A DNA stretch of 64,000 nt from Liolophura sinensis. Lineage: Eukaryota > Mollusca > Polyplacophora > Chitonida > Chitonidae. The stretch covers positions 10,961,504 to 11,025,503 of the forward strand of contig NC_088298.1 in NCBI RefSeq assembly GCF_032854445.1, read 5' to 3'. The translations under genes and the position numbers were made by a program. Shown here in pieces: positions 1 to 9,572 of the stretch (position 1 is its first letter; each line of letters opens with the position of its first letter). The notes under the pieces are model-generated. The model made no database searches. It worked only from the letters and a program-made list of their open reading frames with translations, and was not told where the DNA came from.

Positions 1-142
1 TGGCACTGATTCAGTCTGTAATTTGATTTTCTCCACAACTGGTCATCATTTTGAATCATTCAAATGGAGGTGATTTAGTCTGACCTTTGATTTTCTCCAC
101 AACTGGTCCTTAAATTGAATCATTCAAATGGCACTGATTTAG
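1..142. repeat. Direct tandem repeat, 64-bp unit, about 2.2 copies
   Basis: The block at 1-64 recurs at 65-128 with few differences, and a third copy starts at 129. Each unit carries TTTTCTCCACAACTGGTC followed by GAATCATTCAAATGG. The array may extend left of the window. It lies in or beyond NPHP3 intron 2 and has no coding potential. Confidence 0.8.
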
Positions 143-1070
143 CCCTACAGTACTTTTCTTATTGATAAGTTATAACCTTCTATAACAATGCATGAACAAG
201 TAGAAGCAGTATATACAACAGGTCTGTTTGAATTACCTCCCTTGTTTCATGACAGCAATCATAACATAATACAAGATTAGTTTTTGAGGCGTCAAACTCC
301 AAGAAGTGGAACCTCGCCTACTAAAGCATGCAGTAGTAGATTATATCATGACAGTAGCAAATATTTTCAAATGTGCGATGACACAGTTACGGGTAAACAC
401 TGCCAATGATTGGCTCTTGTACATTCCACGATGCACCATTTATATTTTTTGAAATAAAGTCGTTAGTCACTTGATAATGATCCCGGCATGTGGATCGATA
501 GCTTGTGAAACCTTTTACATTTACGTGGTGATCCCTTGACTTCAGTATTATTACTGAGCCTATGTACAACTATGAGTCTTAAGCAGAATATAAATATTTT
601 CTAAGCAATAATGTAAAAAAAAAACCCAAAAAACATGACATCAGCCTTTTGAGAGTCGCAGAAATCTTGAGAGATCTTGAATGAAGTCCATGTTTTTCAG
701 ATTAATAATTTACCGAAGCTGTCAATTGTATTTAATTAGAGCCAGGATTTTAAAATTGCCTCCGACTGGATTTTTAAAAACGCACAACGCTTATCCTGGA
801 CTATTCAAATAAGTTTACAAAATGAAAATCTTACATAAACCTAGGTACTCAACTAATTTGGTGCGGCTCTATAATTTCATTTTTAAAACTATGAAAACCG
901 TCAATAATACACATGTACTACAGTTCAGCTGAAATCATTAATAAATTAGACATGCATTACATTTTACTGCCCAAATGAAATCATATTCAAGTGGCTTGAC
1001 CTAAGAGGAGTAAGTGACGGTGCTATTTTGAATTTGCATTCTAGCCCTAGGCTAATCGCTAATCCCATAC
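143..1070. other. AT-rich intronic sequence (NPHP3 intron 2)
   Basis: This stretch follows the exon 2 donor on the minus strand and is AT-rich with short stop-bounded frames. I found no further NPHP3 exon here, so intron 2 probably runs off the left edge. Confidence 0.5.
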
Positions 1071-3167
1071 CTGCATTTTCATCAAGATCCTCCCTGGAGT
1101 TCATATCAAGGTCATCGGGAATGTAACCATGGGCAACCTTTGATAATTTATTCTCCAATTCTCGCTTTGCTCGCAATAAATTCTGAATTTCACACTCTTT
1201 TGTTTCTCGAAATATCTGGAATGAAAAAACATGTGACTAAAAAAAAAAAAAAAATGTATACAGAAATCTATGTAAAGTGAACTCAGATTTTTTTAGATCA
1301 ACAACAAACATACATGTACATGTATGCAGCTACTGCTGTTTTTACTAAAAAAAAAAGCATACCAAGTCATGAAAAAGATCTGTAACATGGAAACAAACAA
1401 ACAGATACACTTTTCCTAAAACTAGAAAAAAACTTATCTTGAACATCTAGGCTTTGTGTATCTTCAAAAACTATACAGATATGAGGCCACATTCGTGCAG
1501 TGTGATTTTTGGCATGGCTTCTTACAACCGAGACCAGCCAAACAGACATCATTCAAAATCCTATAATATACTTCTAAACTAAAACAAAATGAGAGTCCAC
1601 ACCACAGGTCACGTTACACTTTCAAATAAGGTATGTCAGTATTTCTCCTAATATTCTTCTCTGTCATATTAAAGGTGGAGAAAACTTAAAAACGATGTAC
1701 AGAATGTGAAAAGTTTTTAGTAAATGTGGTCAGCAATGCTTTTTCTGATCTTACTTTCAAAGGTGAAAAGGACATTTTAAAATACACATGTAATTTCTGA
1801 AGGGTGGATTCAAATGTGGGACAAGTCTAATAAATTTATCTGGACTTGAATTAGGTCTTTTCTTCTAAGAATATGTTGAACCAAAATTTTAATCATATTT
1901 ATATTTTTAGTATATATTCCTAATTTATCATAATTCAGATTTAATGCATGTATTTCAACATGAAAAACAACAAATTTGCATTTGAATATATTTATTAGAC
2001 ATGCACATCATCCTCAACTGAAATATTATTATGCAACAATGATATATACCAAAAAGGTGGTCCAAAATACCCACCGAACCAAATTTATATTCAAATGTCT
2101 TTTTCTCCTTAATCAGAAATCAAAAAAGTATTAAAGACCATATTTACAAATACGACTTACTTTTCACATTTTTTCATCTGAAGTTTTCATCACCCATCAG
2201 TGGGTTCTTCTTTTAATTTTGTGTGTCTCATTTATTTATTTATTTACTTTACTGGTGTAATTTATCTATTTGATTGGTGTTTTATGCCGTATTCCTGAAT
2301 ATTTCACTTATATGACGGCGGCCAGAATGATGGTGGGCAGAGCCCAGTGGAAACCCACGACCTTCCGCGGGTTGCTGGCAGACCTTCCCACATACGGCCG
2401 AAGAGGAAGCCAGCATGACCTGGACTTGAACTCACAGTGACCGCATTGGTGAGATGCTTCTGGGTCATTATGCTGCACTAGTGCGCTAACCAACTGAGCC
2501 ACGGAGACCCCCAATTGGTGTAATAAGCCAGAATCAAGAATATTTCATTTATATAACTGCAGCCAGCATTATGGTGGGAGGAAACTGAGCAGAGCCTCTT
2601 GGCAAACCATGACCAACCCAATGTCTTGCACACACCCTGACATTGCCTAGCTACATGTAAGTACATAGTTCCTATATCTGCATAAATTGCGAGGAAATCT
2701 GAACTCGGATTTACCTTAAACTGACGCTGCACTTTGTCACGGTCACTCTCAAATGCTGCGGCTCTGGCCAACGCCTGATGTTCAGCTTCTAGCGCCACAT
2801 CACGCTCTCCTCGTAACTTTGTGCAGGTTTTCTGTAGAGCCAGTAATTCAGCTCTTAGTCGCTTGTTTTCAGTTTCACACTTCTGTTCTTTCTTCTGCAT
2901 GTTTGCGATCTCGTTCTCCTTGTTCAACCGGTACATTTCGAAATCTTTCTTGATTCGTTCTACTTCTGGATTTTCCAGGTCGATGGACAACGCGGACCTG
3001 AGACTTCCTCCTTTTGGTTGTTTCCGTCCCAGAGAGCTGACGCTCCTCAGGCCTGCAAGACGTCCTCGAGGCTTCATCTCTATGGGGATCCGTTTTATCA
3101 CCCCGTGCCCATAGTCAGTCCCATCATCATCGTCAGGGTGACGGAGGAAGGAGCTTCCTGTCCCCAT
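1071..3167 (-). CDS. NPHP3: Nephrocystin-3 (NPHP3), first two coding exons, partial
   Basis: NPHP3 is an inversin-compartment protein of cilia. Exon 1 is 3167-2715 (151 codons, phase 0, donor AAG|GTAAAT); exon 2 is 1215-1071 (acceptor TTCCAG, donor GCAG|GTATGG, phase 1). The protein starts MGTGSS, like the vertebrate MGTASS N-terminus that is myristoylated for ciliary targeting. Residues about 66-190 form a charged coiled coil with family stretches ETENKRLRAELLALQKT, RDKVQRQFK and, across the junction, IFRETKE then LLRAKRELENKL. The later P-loop and TPR regions lie left of the window. The frame stays open 47 codons upstream of the chosen Met without an obvious homologue, so the MGTGSS start is preferred. 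Intron 1 holds a MITE and SINEs. Identity is very secure; the 5' UTR is not defined. Confidence 0.95.
1671..2182. mobile_element. Long-inverted-repeat MITE, copy 1
   Basis: It begins AAAGGTGGAGAAAAC, and its right part (CCAAAAAGGTGGTCC near 2049, TTTTTCATCTGAAG near 2170) matches the reverse complement of its own family's left part. It shares order and many blocks with 31816-32325 and 46716-47228. No ORF. It sits in NPHP3 intron 1; the right terminal repeat is eroded. Confidence 0.65.
2262..2513 (-). mobile_element. SINE-A, full length, antisense in NPHP3 intron 1
   Basis: A tRNA-derived SINE. On the minus strand it reads from a GGTCTCCGTGGCTCAGTTGG-type head with A and B box (GAGTTCAAGTCC) to the 3' tail TTCNNGAATACGGCATAAAAC and an AT tail. 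It is flanked by the duplication TGGTGTAAT at 2253-2261 and 2516-2524, so it is a true retroposition. Confidence 0.9.
2525..2640 (-). mobile_element. SINE-A fragment, degenerate
   Basis: The AATATTTCATTTATATAACTG and CAGCATTATGGTGGGAGG blocks of the SINE 3' half are recognisable. The rest is diverged and lacks a head. Confidence 0.6.
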
Positions 3168-4725
3168 GATTCGAATGGGTTTGTCCCAAACTGAAAGTTT
3201 CACGGTTTTCAAGTTCCCATATTCATCGAAATTAAATCCATTTGAAGATTTAGTTACAACCGCTTTTAAGTTCACATCTTGATGGTTAGTAATTGCCTTG
3301 TCCAACAATCTGGAAAACAGAATCGAACAGAAACCTCAAGACATGAAAATAAACATGATGAACACAATTGACAAAGCCATGTCAAATTATATTAGACTTT
3401 CACGCTGGCCGAGACTTAAGGCATTTACCAACATTTTCTTCGCATTAGCGCATGTCTTAACATCTTTTAAAAACAAAGCCAATCACATTCATAATTTTTC
3501 CTGTATTAATCAGAAGTTATGATTTCAGTCAGTTCCTGCACAATTTTGATTTTTTCATTTATTTGATTGTTGTTACGCCATACTCAAGAATATTTCACTT
3601 GTGCGACGGCAGCCAGCATTATGGTGGGTGGAAACCGGGCAAACCGGGGAAACCTAGAACCTTCCACTGATTGCAGACTGACCTTCCCACGTACGGCTAG
3701 AGAGGAAGCCAGCATGAGCTGGACTTGAATTCACAGCGACCGCATTGGTGAGAGGCTCCTGGGTCATTATGTTAAGTCTGTCCATTTAGAAAGATTAAGA
3801 AGTTTTATGATGCGTAAGACATGTAAGCAGTTTGGGCATACACATGGTTCAGTAGATGGTTAAACATAAAAGCGTGAACGGAGAATAGAGGTTCAAGGAT
3901 TTGTGTTTCAAAGCATTGTCGAAACGAACTCGCACCTACCAGGCAAACAAACAAGGCCTGGAAAAAATGAATGAGTGAAATACTGATATTGGTGAAGCAA
4001 GAGGATATGTTGGGCAATTTAACAGTCTTGATCATTCTAAAACTTTCTAACATATCAAGGTGTGGTCCGAAACTTCGGACAGCATTATTTGCACACGCAA
4101 CCTTTATCCTTATGTGACAGAATCTTCAAAATTTTGGAACCTCACTGTGTATCTTCACACTAAAAATGCATATTTACTAAATTTACCAGTTTCTTTCTCT
4201 TGAGAAAGAGCAGTATCAAACTCACATAACGCGACGAGAACTTTAGCGTACATATGTCTCCCTTACGGCCAATACATGTTGTTGTTGTTGTTATTTGATA
4301 ACAGCATTCATTTGATTTTACATCATATTCCAGTATGGCAACCATTTTGCCATTTCGGGAGTCAAGTCTCTCTTATCAGTATCCTCAAACGAGCTGTCGT
4401 GTTTTCAACACTTCTTACCTGTTGTTTTTGTTTGAAAAGTATCCATTTCAACGAAAAGTTGCAGAAGTTTTGGGAGAAAATTTGTACCGGAAGTAACACA
4501 ACTGTCATTAAAAAATACCATTCAGGGGGAGTAACTCCTTAACGAATATCCCTTAGGGCCTATTAAGAGAAAGGATTGTTGCTGATATTCTTGCATAGAA
4601 TTTGAATTTATCGCATAAAAACATTATTTTTCATAACAAAATCATTAAAATAATACAGTTATTTTTCAAACAGGTTGTTCATCTGAAAATGGTGAAACTT
4701 TTTTTATGTGGTGTAGAAAGATTAC
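3168..4725. other. NPHP3 upstream region
   Basis: This should contain the NPHP3 promoter and 5' UTR. Apart from a SINE at 3556-3771 I can point to no convincing promoter element, and the short ORFs on both strands show no family signature. Confidence 0.4.
3556..3771 (-). mobile_element. SINE-A, near full length
   Basis: Antisense copy with ATTTATTTGATTG, TACGCCATACTCAAGAATA, GGTGGAAACCGGG and B-box region GGACTTGAATTCACAG. The outermost tRNA head is missing at the right. Confidence 0.85.
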
Positions 4726-4846
4726 CCCATGGCCTGGCACAATATTTTGTACAATTATTTGATCAAATTTCCTCGCAAGTGAGCTGTGAACCTGTTCAAG
4801 TTGTTCCTTGTCTTCATTTTTGTGTCTTTCATTGCCGTCAGATGTG
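4726..4846 (-). CDS. Candidate internal exon, unrecognised
   Basis: On the minus strand an AG (4848-4847) precedes an open stretch of about 40 codons rich in Asp, Glu, Lys and Gln (for example EQLEQVHSSLARKFDQIIVQ), followed by a GTAATC donor-like site at 4725. The composition looks coding, unlike the antisense frame. No family recognised. It may belong to a gene upstream of NPHP3 or be chance. Confidence 0.25.
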
Positions 4847-4979
4847 CTTATTAGTTCACAATTTTTTTAAAAAGCACTAAATTATTTCTATTATCATTTT
4901 ATAAGCTCTCTCAGATATGTAATATATGTCAACTGAAGAACAACCCCATGTTAATACTTTCTCAACTTCTTCTTTACAG

Positions 4980-5371
4980 GCGATTATTCACGGGAATCCA
5001 CGTAGAACTACAAATCTCCCGAGACATTTCGTTTCTTCTCATCTGGATGGATCCAGACTGTTCTCCACATGCAGCCATCGAACTCTCTCTTCATTTTTGC
5101 GCCGATGTCAAACTATCTTACAGAATAAATGATGATCCCCACCATGTTTGGGTAGCCGTCGATTTGATTTGACCTATTTGGTTGGTGTTTTTATGCCGTA
5201 CTCAAGAATATTTCACTTATACGACGGCGGCCAGCTGTATGGTGGGAGGAAACCGGGCACAGCCCGGGGGAAACCCACCACCATCCGCAGGTTGTTGGCA
5301 GACCTTCCCACTTACGACCGGAGAGGGTAGCCGTCGACAAAAGATGGGAAAATAATACCCGGCCGCAGTGA
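4980..5371 (+). CDS. Candidate terminal coding exon, interrupted by a SINE
   Basis: A pyrimidine-rich acceptor (TTCTTCTTTACAG) precedes about 60 open codons of balanced composition, including LQISRDISFLLIWMDPDCS and VKLSYRINDDPHHVWVAVD. A SINE at 5163-5324 breaks the frame and adds a stop at 5172. Its flanking duplication GGGTAGCCGTCGA (5150-5162, 5325-5337) shows that before insertion the frame ran on 11 more codons to a TGA at 5369. Upstream exons were not found and I do not recognise the protein; it could be a live gene with a changed C-terminus, or a pseudogene. Confidence 0.35.
5163..5324 (-). mobile_element. SINE-A, headless copy
   Basis: Antisense, with the tail TACTCAAGAATATTTCACTT and ending at the right in CGACCGGAGAG. 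It lacks the tRNA head. Thirteen-base duplications flank it exactly (5150-5162 and 5325-5337). Confidence 0.9.
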
Positions 5372-6126
5372 CCGTATGGCTGGGTAGATTATTTGTCTCT
5401 CTATTGCAGTTTGTATTATGAGAACATTTCTTTGTTATGTAAAAGCATAAGCAAGTCGTGTCATCTTAATTTTCTTGCATTTATTTATTATTTATTTTTT
5501 ATTACAAGTTAGGAGAAACCTGTTCCCATGTAGGAGCAATTCTATTCAAAAGCGAATCTGCTGTCAGACTGAGATATACAGCAAGTGCTTGCACAGACGT
5601 TACGTGTACCTGGAACTAACGTTTTGGAAAGGATGTTCAGCCTGCAAAAATTCGAGATGTTAAATTTTACGATGAGGCTTCAACTTCAAAGATAAGAAAA
5701 TTAGATAGTACGAGAGAGTTTTCATGTGCTATTGGAGATGAAACGAGCGCTTTGCTTAAAGCATCGGTAAAAACTTGAAAATATGTTGTGGGTTTGAGTG
5801 CGTTTCCATCTTACACTGAGCAGTTCATACAAAGAGACGCATGCCTGCCAGGAAACAACTTCACGTCCTTTGCGTTACCCTTATGACGTCAGTGATAAGA
5901 AGATGTCATTGACAGATGTAGGGCAACACTGTGTCACAGTAGTTGTTTCCATGGCAGTGACGGTGACGGAGGCAGAATATCTTGCAGGCAACAGTTGCCC
6001 AGTCTGCTTCTCTCTACTGACGTGAGCCTAGGACAGGCAGAATCACAGCCTTGAATAATTACGATTTTATTCATGCCAAAGACAACATCACATCATCATC
6101 TCTGATTCTGGAAACCTGATGAACCA
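5372..6126. other. No gene recognised
   Basis: Several short plus-strand frames (5475-5663, 5798-6025) show no family motif. The stretch may include the diverged 5' part of the YqaJ-bearing transposon gene that becomes recognisable at 6127. Confidence 0.3.
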
Positions 6127-6966
6127 ATGCTAAACCTCTACAACTGCCAGAAATTGGTTGGGGTAATGAGCACGAAGATGAAGTGTATCAACTATTTATT
6201 TATTTATTTATTTATTTCATTGATGTCTTACACCGTACTCAAGAATATTTCACTTGTACGATGGCGGTCAGCATTATGGTGGAAGGAAACCGGGCAGAGC
6301 CCGGGGGAAACCCACGACCATCCGCAGGTTGCTGTATCAATGTGCAACACGGAAATGAGTTCCAGTACCAGTTCACGACCAACGCTCTTGTATCCTCCCT
6401 CGGATAGACATGTCGACATTAGTGTTAAAAAGTCTGGCATGTAGGTGTATATGGAACGTCCCTACTTGGCTGCCTCACCGGATAGACTTGTGAAACCTGC
6501 ATGTCATGGTGAAGATGTTTTAGAAACGAAGCGCCACTTTTCACTGAGGGATACAGGAATTGCACCAAGCATTACCTTTGACAAGTTTTTCTATCTAGGT
6601 AACAATTTTAATTTGAGATTCTGCACTGAAGTGCAATCCCAGATAGTCGCGTGGGAGGCCTTTTCTGCGGACGCTGTGGTTCGGGCCCCTAAAGACAATA
6701 TTATTACACGTATTGTAGTTTACCAAGCCTTGATTGATGATAGAATATTGAGACTTAGCTCAACAATGGCGAAAGATATTTTGCCCGAATTGATTAGAAA
6801 ACGTCTGGCGACAAATAAAACTAAATCCTTAATCACTTACGTCCGAAAACGCAACCAAAACACTGTATTTGCAGTTGTAGTAGAAAAGAGGAAAGAATGG
6901 TGGCCTGCGGTAAGAGTGAAGTGTGATGTTTCTTCTGCCGTGCTTGAAACTGAAGAGAATGCCTAG
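6127..6966 (+). pseudogene. YqaJ-type nuclease of a DNA transposon, broken
   Basis: The 3' ORF (6445-6966) matches the eukaryotic transposon-associated YqaJ (lambda-exonuclease-like) fold: ERPYLAASPDRLVKP, then HGEDVLETKRHFSLRD, a QSQIVAWEAFSADAVVRAP strand with the VQ-Q nuclease pattern, and ILPELIRKRL near the end. Upstream the family's GxxxE motif appears as IGWGNEHED at about 6147-6180. The gene is dead: a SINE (6192-6332) splits it, a frame change follows and a TAG at 6440-6442 precedes the ERPYLAAS segment. It faces a transposase pseudogene at 7520-9190; together they resemble the two-gene ISL2EU layout. Confidence 0.8.
6192..6332 (-). mobile_element. SINE-A, 5'-truncated, inside the YqaJ pseudogene
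   Basis: Antisense copy with a TTTATTTATTTA tail and CCGGGCAGAGCCCGGGGG core, cut within the CCGCAGGTTGC block. Flanked by TGTATCAA at 6184-6191 and 6333-6340. Its presence dates the death of the host gene to before or at this insertion. Confidence 0.85.
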
Positions 6967-7519
6967 GATGAAGACTTGTTACTGCCCCAAAATGACTCCA
7001 AAATCGCACACAAAACGAAAGGACAGCTAGTATTATAATATGTAGTTTGTTGAACAGGTCATAGATTATTGGGCAAGAGTATAAATTAAAATCAACATTC
7101 TGTAAGACTGATCGGAAGCTAGAAACGACGTTGTCTCCTTAGTAAAACACCGCGTGGGTGAAGAAAACGGTCCTCCCAACGTTATTGCATAGGAAAATGC
7201 CTACTTTCGAATCGCTGTCAGCGATCTTGTATCCGTTGGATTTGTATAATTTCCAGCTTTCCATATAGTCTTGAGTATTTCTGCAGAGCTTTCGTGACGT
7301 TATTTTGTACATTTGGGCCTTACTGGTTGCTAGCGAAGTGGCAAACATTGGCCTATTCTCTAATGCTTTAACATTGGACGGCCATTTTGTTTTAAACACG
7401 AAAGGGTGGTCACGTGACCAACTTCCGACCCGCCTTACAGAGTTCCTATATTTCCTGGATATCATGTCAAATTACACTGCACGTAAGCAACGTCATGCGT
7501 CCAGACTCACATAAAATAT

Positions 7520-9190
7520 TTAGTCTGTATTGGAAAATTGAGATTCACAGGCTTCACAACAAATGAACAGTGGCCCTTGTAAGATTGTGAATCTGTTTTG
7601 CACTGGTACAATAATTCTCCCTATAGGTATGAAGACGCTTGAAATTTTCGTTGAATTTTCCACTTCTCTTGCTGAGAGTTGTTTTTTTTCCCTTGAATTT
7701 TCCACTTTTCTTGCTGAGAGTTACTTATTTCTTTGAATTTTGCACTTCTCTTGTTGAAAGTTGCTTCTTTCCTTGAATTTTCCACTTATTTTGCCGAGAG
7801 TTGCTTTTTCCTTGAAATTTCCACTTCTTTCGCCGAGAGTTGCTTTTTCCACTTCTGTTGCTGAGAGTTGCTTTCTTCCCTGAATTTTCTACTTCTCTTG
7901 CTGAGAGTTGCTCTTTCCACTTCTCTTGCTGAGAGTTGCTTTTTTCCTTGAATTTTTCACTTCTCTTGCTGAGAGTTGCTTTTTCCACTTCTGTTACTGA
8001 GAGTTGCTTTTTTCCTTGAATTTTCCACTTCTCTTCCTGAGAGATGCTTTTTTCCTTGAATTTTGCACTTCTCTTGCTGAGAGTTGTTTTTTCCACTTCT
8101 GTTGCTGAGAGTTACTTTTTTCCTTGAATTTTCGACTTCTCTTGCTGAGAGTTGCTTTTTCCACTTCTCTTGCTGAGAGTTGCTTTTTTCCTTGAAATTT
8201 CCACTTCTTTCGCCGAGAGATGCTTTTTCCACTACTTTTGCTGAGAGTTACCTTTTCCTTGAATTTTCCACTTCTCTTGCTGAGAGTTACTTTTTTCTTT
8301 GAATTTTGCACTTCTCTTGCTGAAAGTTGCTTTTTTCCTTAAATTTTTCACCTCTTTTGCCGAGAGCTGCTTTTTTCCTTGAATTCTCCACTTCTTTTGC
8401 CGAGTGTTGTTATCTTCCTTGAATTTTCCACTTCTTTTGCCGAGAATTGTTTTTTTCCTTTGGTTAAACTTTGAATGATTACTTCCGCACCGCATGGCAT
8501 GGCGAATTCATCTTGTAATGTGAATCCTCGATTATCTAGCATCTGGTCTCCTGGTAAATGGTCAACACTCTGGAAATACAGCCAGAATCACGCGCGATCT
8601 GTACATCCCATACACGCCCACCCCAAGCCTCTGACAAAAAGTTAATCAGTCCACATGAGTTACAGGAAATCAAGACGGTGATGTGTATTTTGTAATGACT
8701 AACTCTGTGCACAGGCCAAAAGAAGGAGATTCAATAAATATTTTAGAACAGTCAATTATGCTTATGAGCTGTGGGAGCTTCCCTTTGAGAACTGGTGGAA
8801 TGATTTGATTGCAGGTTTCCCTCCATGGAATCCGAATATTGGCACATATCGAGTCCATCCACTTCAAAACATGGCCAATGGTTGTCTGACGAGGCAAACC
8901 CTTAATATGGGCTAAAAACCCAAATGGAACACTTTGCCGAAACTTAACAAAAGTTAAGAAAATCGGTTCCTTCAGAGAAAGTGCATTTCTTCTTGAAAAC
9001 TGAAATGTGCTTAGATATAGGCATAAAAACAGGCCAGCTCAAGCCTGTCATCATCTCTGTTTTAATGCCGGCATCTGCCATAGATTCACTTGACATTCCA
9101 CACGTCCAGTTTATCAGTTTCGGCATAAGCTTCTTCTGTTTCCTGCTTCAGGTTGCTAATCTCCAAAAGAAGTCCGTCCCTTTCAGAAGA
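7520..9190 (-). pseudogene. DDE_Tnp_4 (ISL2EU/Harbinger-like) transposase, broken
   Basis: Read on minus from about 9190 down: a CTGMSS segment and MTGLSWPVFMPISKHISVF resemble the family's TGL-Y-VF block; SIIDCSKIFIESPS (about 8736-8775) holds the first catalytic Asp; LINFLSEAWGGRV follows in another frame; then MLDNRGFTLQDEFAMP, where the usual ADRGF reads DNRGF, so the second Asp may be lost; then LTKGKKQFSAKEVENSRK. After a minisatellite (7648-8462) the reading resumes as REVENSTKISSV and RFTILQGPL, the normal C-terminal helix region. Several frameshifts and stops make it a pseudogene. No intact zinc-finger N-terminus was seen. Confidence 0.8.
7648..8462. repeat. Minisatellite, long (about 38 bp) and short (about 27 bp) units
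   Basis: About two dozen units of the type CTTGAATTTTCCACTTCTCT + TGCTGAGAGTTGC with variable T runs; short units lack the CCTTGAATT part. On minus each unit encodes KKQLSAREVENSR-like peptide, which is the transposase sequence found at both array borders, so the array appears to be an expansion of transposase codons. Unit length variation shifts the frame, producing Lys/Ser-rich spurious ORFs. Confidence 0.9.
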
Positions 9191-9572
9191 TTCTAGGGGA
9201 ATCCGTACAAGAGCAGCTAAATCAGTTAGCAATGGTTGGGACAATGCGTCCTTCTCATCCTAAGTTTTCGCTACAGGTGTGTTTGTGTTTCGGGAATGCA
9301 GCCCTTTTCTTGTTTTTTTTTTGAGCTGTGGAAAAGACATAAAATAACGAATGAAGAATGAATCCAACACATCACATTACAAGCACAAACAGTCTACTGG
9401 TGTAAATTGAAATGGTAATAATAATTATAATAATATATCACGTACTCAAGAACATTTCAGATAAAGTTGGCGGACAGGGGTCCGACGTAGAATCAGTAGC
9501 TCTCCAGATTTTTGAGAAGGTCCTACTCCGGCCTATGTTTTCTGAGCGTTTCAACCCCCAGCAGCAGCAGTG
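9191..9572. other. Intergenic, possible SINE scrap
   Basis: Only a weak antisense SINE-like patch near 9440-9500 (CACGTACTCAAGAACATTTC) is visible. Otherwise nothing recognised. Confidence 0.4.

Larger units (their letters stand above)
6127..9190. mobile_element. Decayed ISL2EU-type DNA transposon (composite)
   Basis: A YqaJ nuclease gene on plus (6127-6966) and a DDE_Tnp_4-type transposase on minus (7520-9190) converge about 0.55 kb apart. Known ISL2EU elements carry this gene pair. The spacer 6967-7519 has a 108-codon minus ORF without recognised motifs. I could not find terminal inverted repeats, so the outer limits are those of the coding remnants. Confidence 0.6.

Noticed and set aside
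7725..8495. Lys/Ser-rich ORFs on minus (up to 123 aa)
   Set aside because: They are readings of a minisatellite in shifting frames; only the border segments are true transposase sequence.
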